Assembly: GCA_032622095.1 (NCBI GenBank)
Contig: CP136069.1
Location: forward strand, 153,253,043-153,317,042
Origin: Siphonodentalium dalli
Taxonomy: Eukaryota > Mollusca > Scaphopoda > Gadilida > Siphonodentaliidae
DNA length: 64,000 bases
Reading direction: 5' to 3'
Positions 48,301 to 60,885 of the stretch are shown here, piece by piece (the first letter of the stretch is position 1; each line of letters starts with the position of its first letter). The notes under the pieces were generated by a model that worked only from the letters and a program-made list of their open reading frames with translations, was not told the origin of the DNA and made no database searches. The position numbers were made by a program, and so were the translations under genes.

Positions 48301-49634
48301 GACGAGTCTATTGCGTGATGATGAAACTGAACGATGTGACGGTTTGATAATTTGCTGGATATATCCTCTTGCGGACTGGGCAGCAATTGCTATTGGTCAA
48401 TGAGATCCATTTATTCTTACCTTTAGAACGGTATACAATACATGAGACCCAATTTATCAGTAGCTCCGTTCTTGTAACCACGCCTAGTTGATGGAGGGTA
48501 AATAACGATTCGTATCAACATAGTCATTTAATGAGATATATATCCGAATTGGTTAATTGGTTAATTCTTGTTATTCGCGGTCGAATTTTGTTACAAATAG
48601 CCATAGAGATTGCCAAGTATGCTTAAATGTCGTGTTATATTTAATATAACCTACATAATTCCCTTATTCTTACTTGACAAATCTTACTTCAGCACGAATG
48701 AATGCAATATTTGTCGATCCTTCCCACCTATATACCGGCCACCATATTGGCAGCCATCTTGGGTTATTAGGCCAGTTTTTAAACCAAGACAGGACGAAAT
48801 TACCGTATACACTAATTATCTCCACCCTTAATATATTATTTTCATTTTTGCCTCCCGGCAGAAGACAACATGAATTTTAGATTATCTTTTTTGGGAAAAA
48901 ATCTCAAATTTGTTAATATTTTTAGTCAGGATGTACAAAATGTAATATTTTTACTTTAATGCTCAACTTTGTCGATAGAAACTTATATATTAGACATTAC
49001 CTTAGCAGTCCATCAACGGCGGTTGTGTTAATTTCGCAATTTGACAGATAATCGTGCGTTATGTGTGCCTTACACCACAGATTGATGCCTCTCAGCTATA
49101 GGGGGGGGGGGGGGGGTTGATTTTTCTGCCTTTGATAAAAAATAATGCGACCAACAGCGATAAGTGATATATTAGAACGTAGCTAATTGGCAGTAGTTTC
49201 CTATGGTATAAAATAAATGGGCATAACCATCTCACTTCTGATTTTATAAGAAACTAAAGACAACGCTTTGCGTGAATCGTCATATTCTTCTCACTCTAAA
49301 CTTTATTTGACGTCACATGACGTCATGACTGTCATTCCGAGATTCAATGATTACATGTATTACCTTAATATGTTTATCGCCCCATTCACAGGTATCAACA
49401 TTGGGTGAATATATCTTCTCAAAAGGTGTGAATATACTCTGTCAAATATGTCGGCTTTATTTAAAAAAGTACCGATTTTATCACCAGGTGCCTCAATAAA
49501 ACCACGCGGTGCCAAAAAAGTCCGCCTATCTGACAAAGCCAACATACTGATTCCGAAAGTTAAGCGTTCATGCTAATCAAAAATGTAGGTCTCATAAATT
49601 CCCTCTCCAGGCGACACCTATGTCCATATTTGCC
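42330..49634. mobile_element. Foldback element D with 1.3-kb arms and internal tandem duplication
   Basis: The ends GGCAAATATGGACATAGGTG and its inverse delimit it. The left arm 42330-43603 pairs with the right arm 46339-47618 and again with the second right arm ending at 49634. Each arm contains two related monomers of about 400 bases (CCAAGATGGCTGCCAATA, GGTGGAGATAATTGGTGTAT). The unpaired centre (about 43604-46338) contains a 129-residue frame (44457-44846) without recognisable family. The flanks (42278-42325, 49640-50060) are the two sides of a repeat seen uninterrupted at 57880-58270, so D is an insertion. Confidence 0.82.
45101..49618 (+). repeat. Recent tandem duplication inside element D
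   Basis: 45101-47618 is repeated from 47619, offset 2518 bases, with only scattered single-base differences. The second copy lacks the segment matching 46201-46718 (518 bases, about one arm monomer). The junction uses a shared TCC. Homopolymer G13 at 47100 is G16 at 49101 in the second copy. Confidence 0.95.
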
Positions 49635-49639
49635 TAGAC

Positions 49640-50060
49640 TATCTGGTTATATTTCCTGAGCATCCATCCAGATGAATAATAAACCATTCCAATGAAAAGT
49701 TTCAGTTTCAAATTATTATGAATATCAATCCTTTTGTACTTGTATTATCTGTTTGTATGACTATCGTAAGCATATATTTTCTGAACATCTCTCCATGCAG
49801 ATGAATAATAATAAACTAGACCAATGTAAAATTTTATAACTGAATGGGAGAATCAATTTAGTGAGGAAAGCGCGAATGCTTAGATCATCGTGGCATACTC
49901 GGGAAGGCAGGTGTTATTTTACTCGAATCGTCAAGGGATCTGTGCTACACCAGGATCAATAAGAACTGTGTGATATCCAAGTGAGTTCCTCCTCCCACGT
50001 GGTTCACTGTCATCGTGGCTGCCATCACGCCCGGTGTAGTTACTGAAGGATAGTAAACAC
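49640..50060 (+). repeat. Dispersed repeat, right part (host of element D)
   Basis: CATCCATCCAGATGAATAAT, then ATAAACCATTCCAATG, GGCATACTCGGGAA and GCAGGTGTTATTTT occur in the same order at 57945-58160. The left part of this copy lies before element D. Confidence 0.8.
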
Positions 50061-51894
50061 ATATCCGGTGTATAGACCTTGAGCTACCATATGGTCACCC
50101 CCCCCCCCCCTGTGCGGATTTTAGCCGACTATGTTTTTCCGATAGAGGGATGTATTTTACACATTTGTTTGCTTGTCTGCCACTCGGGCGTGGGGGCTTT
50201 TTCATTTTATAGCGATTTTTATAAAACTACTGTGATTTTTTGCGATAAAATCCTTATTGGGGGTAGGGGAAACATTTCTCTCAAAATTAATACTAAAACT
50301 GTATGTATCTTCTCAAACTCAGTTTCATTCGAACTGAATATAACAAGTGTCTGCGTAGATAGCGCCACATGGGCACCTGACTCGATATTGTTCTTAAAGT
50401 GACACCGATGATATGATTTTTCGTTTATTTTGAAGATATATCTGAAAAAGTACAGTGTGTGAACTTACGCATGCATAACGTGATTAAACTATGAACAATA
50501 CCGATGTTTTCATTATTTTCCACGAGAACATAGACCAGGGCAGTTTTCTATAACATTCCACGAGCACATGGATGCATATAGGTAGTCAATGTTCACATGT
50601 ATCGAGGCCATTGAATCCAAGATGGCCGCCAAAATTGAATATCTGACTTGATAAATTTGAATTCGCAATCACTCCGGCAGTTTATGAGATATTAAGTCGT
50701 GCGATATGTTATTCTATTGATAGTTGAGTAGTCCTTATTGAGAGGTATAAATAAATTTCATATATTAAAAATGGCCGCCAAAATGGCCACCGGAAGTAGA
50801 AAATATGACTATTTTTCACTCATATCTTCTTGATCAGTTTCTGCTGTTTGGAACTGGTTGAGGATTGTGACCTTATTTTTTATAGTTTTATATTAACTAA
50901 TCACTGGGGTAATGAAAAAAGCAATTATTGGGGTCCTAGCCCCCTCCATTCCCTCAAAAGTTTGATTTTACAGAATGCGGTATAAAATTTCACCAAAAGA
51001 TCACTATTGGGTTTCTGTTCAAATTTCAACAAAGAATGAGCACAACTCTGGAATGTAAGTGGGGAATACCATTATACATGGATACTCCAATTCATAGGAA
51101 CAAAAGTTGTTACTTTGGATCAAAATGGCCACCAAAATGGCCGCCAAAATATGGAAAATGGTAGATATTGCCCCAGTGTGTCCTGGAATCGCTTACAATT
51201 TGTGGTTGATGAATGAAATTGGCTATTCTGCCTTCTATACATTGAATACTAACATTGTTACTAACTATTGTAACAAAGACATTACCAGAAATATTTCACT
51301 CTCACAAACGTGACATAAATATCGGCAAAAAATCTCTTCTCATGTTTGAACTATTTGTTTGCAAGTAAACTGTAACTATATTTGGCATGAGAGGTGTTTA
51401 TTGTTTTTATCTATCTTAAATGTGACACAATAAGCTGTTTAATGACCAAATTACTCAAGGTGGCTTCCAAAATGGCAACTAAATTGGGTAAAAAGTTGAT
51501 TTTCACATATATCCGGAACATAATTATCTGCTGTTCCGAAAAGGTAGCAAAGTGTGACTAACTTTGTTATTATACACGTTAGTTAATCGACTGACAACTA
51601 CATTTTATATTCTGGTTGGCACTGTACATTATGAGGCACGATCATTTAATTTTAAAATGTGCAGTGTACAATTGTGCCGAAAACGTCTTTTGGGATTCTG
51701 GCCAAGTTTTTGAAAATAAATGGGCAGAACTTTGAAACGGAACTGAGAGGGACCATCCGACCATAATATGTGTCTACTCTTGCCCATTAGCATATACATT
51801 TATCAACCATTGTCAGGAACATCGTTTAACATTTCCTCCATCGTGCATACACGCCACCAAGGAGGACTCTCTGGTGTGATCTCTATATCAAGTA

Positions 51895-51930
51895 ACATAT
51901 CATTGAGTTATTGTGGAAAGCGATAGCCAC
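51895..51930 (-). repeat. Satellite boundary motif in B
   Basis: AACATATCATTGAGTTATTG followed by GTGGAAAGCGATAGCCAC, the same boundary found doubled at 22430-22510 and singly at 63150-63200. It separates the left arm from the array. Confidence 0.85.
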
Positions 51931-53795
51931 CCAAGGTACACATGTACAACCCACCAGGGCCATACAGTCACTCCAAATACAAATAAACAACACACATATT
52001 ACAATATAGTCGCTCGCTTTATAAACATACACCTCACCCATGCATAACCACACAGCCATACTTGTGTATATCCCTGCACACCACACATGACCATACATCT
52101 GTCAATAACAATATTTGTTAATGCATGCACACCAGGTATACCTCCTACAACTGACCAATGACCGTATCGTCACTATATGTATACATATTCACCACATTCA
52201 TGATCACACAGTCAATCATTGTATACATATTGACCTCACCATTGGCCATAAAGTCAATCCATGTGTACCTATGTTCCACACTCATGGGCGAATAGCCACT
52301 CAAGGTATACATATACACCCCACCCATGGCCATTGCATCGCTCCATGTATACATATGCAGCTCACCAATGGTCATATAACCCCACTTGCGTATACCCATA
52401 CACCCCACACAGTCATAGGTCAACATACATGCATACATGTACACCATGTAAACTGTTACACCTGACCCATGACCATATAGCCACTCACTGTATTCACCAC
52501 ATTCATACAGTCACTACAGGTACACATATTCACATCACCATTGGTCATACGGTCAATCCCTGCATATCTACTCGCCACGCCAATTGCGAAATAGCCACTC
52601 AAGATAAGCATATACACCCCACGCATAACCATAGAGTGACTCCAGGTATACATATGCACCTCAGCAATGGTCATATAGTCACACGTGCTATACATATATA
52701 CCCCTCGTCCAATGACCATACAACCACTTGGCGTATACCCGTACACATAACATATGACAATGAGTCACCATACATGCACACCAGGTTTTCTCCTACACCT
52801 GACCCATTTCACTCCATGTATACATATTCACCACACTGGTGATCACACGGTCACTCCTTGTACACCTATTCATTTCATTAATTGCCACACAGTCACTCCC
52901 TGTATACCTATTCACCATACCCATGGTCATATAGCCACTCGATATATACATATGCAACACAAACATGCACATATAGTCACTCCATGTGTACATATACACA
53001 TCACCAATGACAATAAAGTCCTTCCAGGTGTACCAATACTTCTCACACATGATCAATTATACATTCCAGACTTTTATATACACCCCACACATGACAATTC
53101 AGTCACTCGCTGTGTACTCATACACGCCATCCATGATCATACAGTTACTCCCTGTATACCTATACATCCACCGATGACAATATACATCCACGACATATAT
53201 AAATATACATCCCACCCATTACCACCACGGCACTCCCTATATACCTACACGCTCGCCAAAGACCACCCATATACACAGGCATGTATATTCATGACCGTGC
53301 TGTCAGTCCATGTACACCTATACACATTACACATATTCTTCCAACCACTCCCTATTTATCCATATACCCCACCCATGATCACTTAGACACCAGATGTATA
53401 CATGGTCACCCACATGTGGCAATACAGCCACCAAATATACACCTATACATCCCACCATGACCATAGTCACTCCATATATACATAAACAACACATATATGA
53501 CATTGTAGCTACTCCCGTTATATCCGCACCCAATATCATTGTCCGTACAGCCACATCGTGTTACCCGTACATCCACACATAAACATACAACCATACAGTC
53601 ACTCCATGTAAACATATTCAGCTCATACATTACCATACGGCCACTACTTGTATACATATACATCTCACAATGGACATCCCACTCACGATCATATAGACAT
53701 TCCATGTATATCTGTTCACATCATTCATGATCATAAAATAACTCCATGTATACCTATTCACCTCACCTATGACCATCCAGTAACTCACGGGCTAC
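51931..53795 (+). repeat. 42-bp satellite array in B
   Basis: About 44 diverged units, CA-rich orientation. Frames of 193 and 210 residues on this strand and about 100 residues on the other are translations of the unit (CIHIHPTHDHTVTP-like, 14 residues). Confidence 0.9.
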
Positions 53796-55746
53796 CATAT
53801 TGACCTCCCTCTTGTATCGAGGTGATCAATTTTATCCTAATGAGTCAAAATAGCCAGAATAGTCACCACAGATTATGGTTCATCTTATTTCCGTTTCAAA
53901 GATTCAAAGTGGCCAGAATCCCAAACGAGGTTTTCGGCAAAGTTCCATAAGCAACTTTAAAATGAATTTGTCATGCCCCATAAGGAACCGGGACAGCCAA
54001 TAATATTTAGTTGTCAGTTGATTACCTAACATGCATAATAACCAAGAAAGTTACAATTTGCTAACTTTTCGGAACAGCAGACAATAATGTTCCGGATATA
54101 TGTGAACAATGAACTTTTTACCCAAGTTGGTTGCCATTTTGGAAGTAATCTTGAGTAATTTGCTCTATAATGACCTTAGTGTGAAACATTTACATTAGAC
54201 CAAAACGATAAACACCGTTCATATCAAAGTTAGTTACAGTTTACTTTTAATAAAAATGATCAAAACATGAAAAGTTAATTTTTGCCGATATTTATGTCAA
54301 GTGTGTGAGAGTAAAATCCAATATTTCTGGTAATGTCAGTGGTTACAATACTAAAACTTAACCAAGGTGAATCAGACATGTTAGTTTTCAATGGATATAA
54401 GGCAGAATAGTCAATTTACTTCATCAACCACAGATTGTAAGCGATTGCAGTGAACGCTGGGGCAATATATATATACAATATTTACAATTTTCCATATTTT
54501 GGCGGCCATATTGATCCAAAGTAATAATTTTGGTTCCAATGACTTGGAATATTCACGGGTAATGGTAAGTCTCACTTACATAACACAGTTCTGTTCATTA
54601 CTTGTTGAAATGTGACGAGAATCCCAATTGTGATTTTTTTGTGAAAATTTTATACCGCTTCCTGTAAAGTCAAATTTTGAGGGATCGGAAGGGCCTAGGA
54701 CCCAAAGAATTTCTTATTTCATTGCCCCAATGATCAGTTAATATAAACAATGCAAAATAAAGTCACAATTCTCAATCAGTTCTAAACAGCAGAAACTGAT
54801 ATAGAAGATATTAGTGAAAAAGTGTCACATTTTCCACTTCCGGTGGCCATTTTGGCGACCATTTTAAATATATGAAATTTATTCCTACAAATAAATATGG
54901 AGTACTCAATTATCAATAGAATGGCATATCGCACGACGTAATACCTCATAAACTTCCTGATTAATTGCGAATTGAAATTTACCTGGTTATATATTCAACG
55001 TTGGCGGCCATCTTGGATTCAAAGACCGATAACTCTATAAAGCCCCCATCGCCAGATGGCAAACAACGGAAAATTGAAGGACTGATATAGTTCTACAAAG
55101 ATATCATAACCACCAAAAATCCGCATAGGGGGGGGGGGAGGGGGGTCTACATGCAGCTCAAGCTCTAGTAAGGCTACGTTTATATACTGGCAAGATTGCA
55201 CGTCATTTTTTGCAGGCATTTTCTCATAGAAACATGTATATAAAATGCATCTTTACCAAAGCTAACGACGTGAGAAGTAAACTTTCGATAGTTCCACATG
55301 TAACGGTGCTGCTAACACATTGCCTGAAAATACTTGTATGATTGATTCTTGCATGCTATTTACAGGCAAATTTCCATAGCGTCGCTACTAGATGAACTAC
55401 GTTGTTTTTACTTCTCATGTAGTTACATGTACATTTAATGAGCATTTTTGCATTCGGTTCATGACACATTGACGCTTTCTATACCGAAATGCCTGTAAGA
55501 GAATGCCTGGCAAATTGGCGACTGTATGAAAGTACCCTAAATGTGCGGTGTAAAAGTATTTCGTGTATTTATATCGACCAATTTCGATTCCAGGGCGGAA
55601 TGTAGCAACACCGAGTTAATATAGGTTTAATTTGAGATTCATGAATATGAGACACTTTTATTTTAAAGATACGGATGGCCTTCGCTGTGTGTATTTCTGT
55701 TAGAGAAGTCACATCCGTTAAAACCGCCAAAAACAGAAAGAATATG

Positions 55747-56179
55747 TAACCCGCCATATCAAATCCAGTCGTAAGTCGGGATTTTTTTTACCCTTTGCCA
55801 ATGCATCCATAGGTCGCCTCGCATATATAAGAGAATGCATTGGCCTAACAATTTTTTACAATTTTAATATTTTTTTCTTGTATTCTTTAACAATTTTATA
55901 ATTTCACCCATACAGAGCCCCAGACTAACATGATCAGACGACACTCTTCTATATGCTTCTATATATGTGTGGGGCTCCCTGCAGGGTAATGGATGTTTTT
56001 TATTTTATGTCCTAAAAATTGTAAGAAACATTTATTTAAAACAAATGATAAAAAATTGTTAGGCCAATGCATTCTCTTATATATGCGAGGCGACCTATGG
56101 TCGACTCGCATATATAAGAGAATGCATTGGCACAGGGTAAAACAATCCCGACTTACGACTGGAATTGATATGGCGGGTC
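55747..56179. mobile_element. MITE with hairpin-bearing terminal repeats
   Basis: The ends GTAACCCGCCATATCAAAT and, inverted, GTGACCCGCCATATCAATT extend to about 110-base TIRs, each containing the smaller hairpin GCCAATGCATTCTCTTATAT. ATAT lies on both flanks. It interrupts the dispersed repeat that is continuous at 31990-32040. The interior is AT-rich and non-coding. Confidence 0.85.
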
Positions 56180-56309
56180 ACATATTAAAATATAGACAAC
56201 TTTAGTTCTTATACCAATCATAAATATCGCATTAATAGCATGTTATTGTCAAGATCGTATGCCTTGTTAGTAAACAACAGCCATATTATGATACAGTATA
56301 GTGAGTACA

Positions 56310-56522
56310 GAGCGTGCGATACGCAACACACTCAACACCGGGGAGACACACTATATATAAGTGAACTTTGGTTAAAATTGACACCACCTTATTTACAACA
56401 TACTGATATAGCGCTCGCTACTCATTGCAACTCAAGATTTCGGTGTTGAATGGGTCATCGCGAATCACTTTCCAATAACAAAAAATCGCCACGGTGTTGA
56501 GTGTTTTGCTTATCGCACACTC
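56310..56522. mobile_element. MITE with GTGTG..ATAAGCAAAACAC ends, copy 2
   Basis: GCGTGCGATACGCAACACAC pairs with GTGTTTTGCTTATCGCACAC. The internal CAAGATTTCGGTGTTGAATG is shared with 32150-32335. Confidence 0.75.
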
Positions 56523-56821
56523 TCTACGTGCTGTATATTAACAAATTCTCCGAAAACTACTATCGTAATAATTTCAACCTATATTTGGATTTAAATTTCC
56601 ATGTGTGGCTGTGTCAATCATGGAATGTCCAACGGTTGAACATGTTTTACCAAAGTTTACCCCCTATCGCCACCCATCTCGTTAAAGTGACTCATACGCT
56701 TCAGTTCTCAAACTAAACCAGTACTTTCGCACTTTTGTCACGTTCCCGTTTCAAAAATAGGTTGATGAATACAGGAAACACTATATATATAGACTTCCTA
56801 TACCCTGAACAGACTTATAAA

Positions 56822-57229
56822 AGTCGTACACATTAATGCTACTCAATCCGACCAGACGGTCCCCGTATATATCATCGAGATACAACAACATTTCTTCAAA
56901 ATACGTTTTAATTATCAGAATCGATTTATTGCAACAAAATAATGCGAACCACTCAACTATGGTATCAAATCTCCCAAAACTTGTTATTTATCAACATTTT
57001 GTCCAACAAAATATGGCCGTATTATCACTAAAGTATCACGAAATTTGACCGCGTGTTTCTGGGCCACATATTATTACACATCTCGAGAAATAACAAACTT
57101 CAAAAATCTATATTTGATCACTCTGAGCTTTGATGAGTGGGTTCCTCGGATCGTATCAAATATTGTTTACCCTCGAAGCCAAAGAAATAGTAATATAAGG
57201 GCGTCTGATCGGATTGAGTACCTTTAATT
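56822..57229 (+). mobile_element. TTAA-type MITE, nearly complete
   Basis: TTAATGCTACTCAATCCGAC at the left and CGGATTGAGTACCTTTAA at the right, with the family interior. TTAA at both flanks. Confidence 0.85.
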
Positions 57230-57239
57230 AATCTGTTAC

Positions 57240-57875
57240 TAAATTCCGAACAGAAGCGATTACGCGGTATACCGATAGACCCTCTATGAATATTCATTGT
57301 AATGGTAATTGAAGCATATCTGGCTATATATGTCTCGTCTAGTGATATGAGGCGAAATCCTCACTTATCCCCCAGTGGAGATCACAGTCATGACATGTGC
57401 AATATTGTCTGGATTTTGGCCGGCAAATCCAAATGACGGATTGAATCATGCCATGATGTCTTTGCTGGTTTTCATTGAGATAACCAACGAACTTGGTCTA
57501 AATGAAATCAATAGGCCTAAACCGCATAGGAATTCGGAATTTGTGAAGTAGCCAATTTTAGTTTCATCTCATTGGTCCATTGCCTATTCCGCGCTTTGGT
57601 AATCATCACACAGTTGCTAACCGGAATTCAAGTGATAAAATCGAAAAACAATGTCCGCTGATCCGATGTCGCCTGACCATATAGAACAAAATTATATGAC
57701 GTAATTCACCGGCATGGTATGTATAGAAAAACAGCCGGCCGTGCGTGTGGTTGCTATTATCTGAATATTTCACAAAAATGAATATGAATCCTTGGTTTAA
57801 ACATATTTTATTAACAAATATGCGAAAGGGATCGAGGCATAAGTTTTAAAACAAATGAGAAAGACTCACTCCCAC
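57240..57875. other. No recognised feature
   Basis: AT-rich sequence without long frames, repeats or RNA-like structures that I could identify. Confidence 0.4.
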
Positions 57876-57879
57876 ATCC

Positions 57880-58270
57880 TTCTGCACTTGTGTATTCTCT
57901 ATTTGTCAGTTTGTCGTCTGCTGTCTGGTTACAGTTCCTGAACATCCATCCAGATGAATAATAAACCATTCCAATGTAAACTCTTATAACTGAATGGGTT
58001 AATTCATTTAGCAAATAAAGCGTTAATGCTTATAGCCTTGTGGCATACTCGGGAAAGCAGGTGTTATTTTGTTGGACATGTCAAGGGATCTGTGATATCA
58101 GAATCGATAAGAACACTGTAATATCCGAGTGACCACGTCCTCCCATGTGGTTCAGTTGTGACCATGGCTACCCTCACGCTTGTCGGACTCACGATTGACA
58201 TATAGAATGATTGGGTCATCTAATATAGTACTGTAAAGTAGCCGAAGACATCTTTCCGGTGTGGCAGTTA
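57880..58270 (+). repeat. Dispersed repeat, uninterrupted copy
   Basis: Holds the target of element D: GTCAGTTTGTCGTCTGCTGT runs directly into CTGGTTACAG and CATCCATCCAGATGAATAAT, whereas at 42.3-49.6 kb the two parts are 7.3 kb apart. Confidence 0.75.
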
Positions 58271-58689
58271 ATTTCGCGCTCCACGTGTATACTAATGTAG
58301 ATATTCGTGTTTCGCCTGGGCGCTGGGGGTTTTATTTATAGAAATGGGAATTTGTTGGACTTATTTAAAAGTCGAACTGCGACCCGGAGGCCGAGTCCGG
58401 TAAAAGGTGTAGTTGGGAATTTCAATTTCGTTTATTGTCCTTTACATTATTATGTCAATAATGTTGATTTTTGGTTTGTGACAAGCTATGTCAATTACAA
58501 ATAAAAGATATGAAAAGATAATTTGTAAGTCTTATATTTCAACTTTTATAGACATTTTTCGTTCTGCAGCCCACTGTTGGTTGTGGTTGGAGACGGCCGA
58601 GTCGGCCGCCGGTTCGTTATTTAGGTGCCGGTTGTTATTGTTATTTTAACGGAATTCTGAGTTGGTCATTCGCGAAACCAATATATTTT

Positions 58690-59540
58690 ATCTATATCTA
58701 TATTTGCGAATGTCTGTCTGTCTGTCTGTCTGTCTGTGTTCTATAGAAATTCACAGGGGACAATCTAGATGGCACCAAATGGGTCTACTAGGGGTAACTT
58801 TTTACGAGAAAGATAATGATGAGGGTTAGGATTTTCTAAAGTGGCGCCGTTGTTGTCAGGGGCAGAAAAGGGGTAGGGGCAGAATTATTTTGTCGCCGAT
58901 TGCCACGAAACTTATATATAATCATCCCCATGATATAAGGAATCTGATGGTGTGGTTTAAATATGTCAAGAGTGGCGCCGTTCGAGTCAGGGATGCACGG
59001 AAGGGAGAGGGGCACCAAAATTGATAAACTAAGTTTAGCGCCGAGGGACGATCTAGATGGCACCAAACTGTCTACTATGGGTAACTCTTTACGAGAAAGA
59101 TAATGGTGTGGGTTATAATTTTCTAAAGTGACGCCGTTGTCAGGGGCAGAAAAGGGGGAGGGGTAGAAAAAATGTTTGCCGCCGATTGACATTCCCATGA
59201 TATGAGGAATTCTAATGGTATTGTTTAAATATGTCAAACGTGGCGCCGTTCGTGTCAGGGGTGCACGGAAGGGGAGAGGGGCTCCAACATTGAAAAAACT
59301 AATTTTAGCGCCGATTTCCACCATATTGATATATATTCTTCTCCATGATACAAGGAATCTAATTGTTCGATTTAAAGACTCCAAATTGCTGTCGTTGGAT
59401 GAAAGATTGTGGGAGGGGCACTCAATTTGATAAGAATGGGTTTAGTCGCCGATTGCCACCACACTTATACAATGTCATCCCCATGGTATGAGGTGTCTAA
59501 TGGTGTGGCTTAAATCTGTCAAAAGTGGCGTTATAGTTTG
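58690..59540 (+). repeat. Tandem repeat with TCTG microsatellite head
   Basis: A (TCTG)n run at 58714-58736 is followed by several diverged units of about 150 bases carrying GGCGCCGTT, CCGATTGCCAC, ATCCCCATGATA and GGAATCTGATGGTGTG-like blocks. The 182-residue minus frame across it is a repeat artefact. Confidence 0.75.
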
Positions 59541-60885
59541 GTCGAATAAAGGTTTGTCCTAGAATAAATTTGAACTAAATTGGTTTGTATACCATTTTGA
59601 AGAGAAATATATCCTCTATAACATATCCAAAATCCGCTAAAATCCGCTTTGAGCAATTTTTTGTAATTCAAGATGGCGTCCAAGATGGCTGCCATTTCCG
59701 TTAAATCAGTTCTACGCAATTATAGTGAGAAAATCTTGTCATATGTATAGTCTGGTATACATTTCTGTGAAGCTAAGACATACCCCCACCGTTGTATTCC
59801 AAAATTGGATCGCCCCGTCATAAATGGCCGCCAAAATGGCGGCCGGAAGTGGAATTTTTTACGCTTTTTACTAATATCTTTAAGATAAGTTTCTACTGCT
59901 TGGAACTGGTTGAGAATTTTGACTTTATTTTGTATTTAACATCTTAACTGACCATTGGAGCAAAGAAATATGCTATTCATGGGCTCCCAACCCCTTCCGA
60001 TCGCTAATCAATTCGATTTTACAGAACGCGGTATAACATAGCACAAAATATCACCATTGGGATTCTAGTCATATTTCATCAAGAAATTGGAAGAGCTGTG
60101 CAATGTAAGTTATGCTTTCAACTTTTTATGGATATTCCAACTCAATGTTACAAAAATCGTCACTTTGGATCAAAATGGCTTCCAAAATGGCGGCCAAAAT
60201 ATGGAAAATTCTCAATATTGTCCCAGTGTGCCATGCAACTGCTTATAAGTTGTTGTTGATGCACACAGTTGACTATTCTGTCTTATATACATTGAACACC
60301 AACATTTATGATGCACCTTCGTTAATTGTTTCCATTGAAACCACTAAAATCACCAGAATTATTCATTTTTTTCTGTCACAAACTTTTCATCAAAATCGGC
60401 GAAAAATCACTGTTCAGGTTTGAAACATTTTTTAAAGTAAAATGGAAATTTCTTTGGTATCAGCGATGTTTATTATTTTGATATGTTCTAACTGTGTCAC
60501 ATTGATGTGTTTTAGACAATATTGCTCACGATGGCTTGCAAAATGCATGGCAACCAAATTTGGTAAAATGTTGATTTGTCACATATATTCCGAACATTAT
60601 TCACTGCTGTTCCGAAAAGGTAGCAGATTGTGACTCACTTGGTTATCAAAAATGCTACTTAGTCAACTAAATGTGATATTCTGGTTGTCCCAGAACCTTA
60701 ATAGGCATGGAAGTTCATTTAAGGGGTGCAGTATGGATTTTGCCGAAAATTTCTTTTGGAATTCTGTCCATGTTTTTTTTAACTGGAATGGGCAGAAAGT
60801 TGAAACGGAACTGAGACGGATCATAGTACTCTGGCCCATTGTAATCAACATTGATCAACTTAATAGATTGTGTATGTCTGTTGAA

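Larger units (their letters stand above)
50082..55164. mobile_element. Palindrome B with 42-bp satellite core
   Basis: The left arm 50082-51890 pairs with the right arm 53800-55164. A C13 tract (50098-50110) mirrors G11 (55128-55138), each next to TGCGGATTTT or AAAATCCGCAT. GAATCCAAGATGGCCGCC at 50632 mirrors its inverse at 55005. The left arm has about 370 extra bases (near 50200-50580). The arms match A and C over the inner 1.2 kb (TCCTGGAATCGCTTACAA-type block). No mobility protein is encoded. Confidence 0.85.

Noticed and set aside
47356-49545. Duplicated 61-residue gene (47356-47541 and 49360-49545)
   Set aside because: The identical frames are simply the two copies of the recent tandem duplication within foldback arm sequence.
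52261-53386. Coding genes of 193 and 210 residues
   Set aside because: They are translations of the 42-bp satellite. The opposite strand and other frames are equally open, and there is no splice or start context.
51931-53795. CRISPR array (regular 42-bp periodicity)
   Set aside because: The whole 42-base unit drifts. There is no constant repeat alternating with unique spacers, and the host is clearly eukaryotic.
58836-59384. 182-residue protein on the minus strand
   Set aside because: It spans a diverged tandem repeat, and the similarity within it is due to the repeat units.
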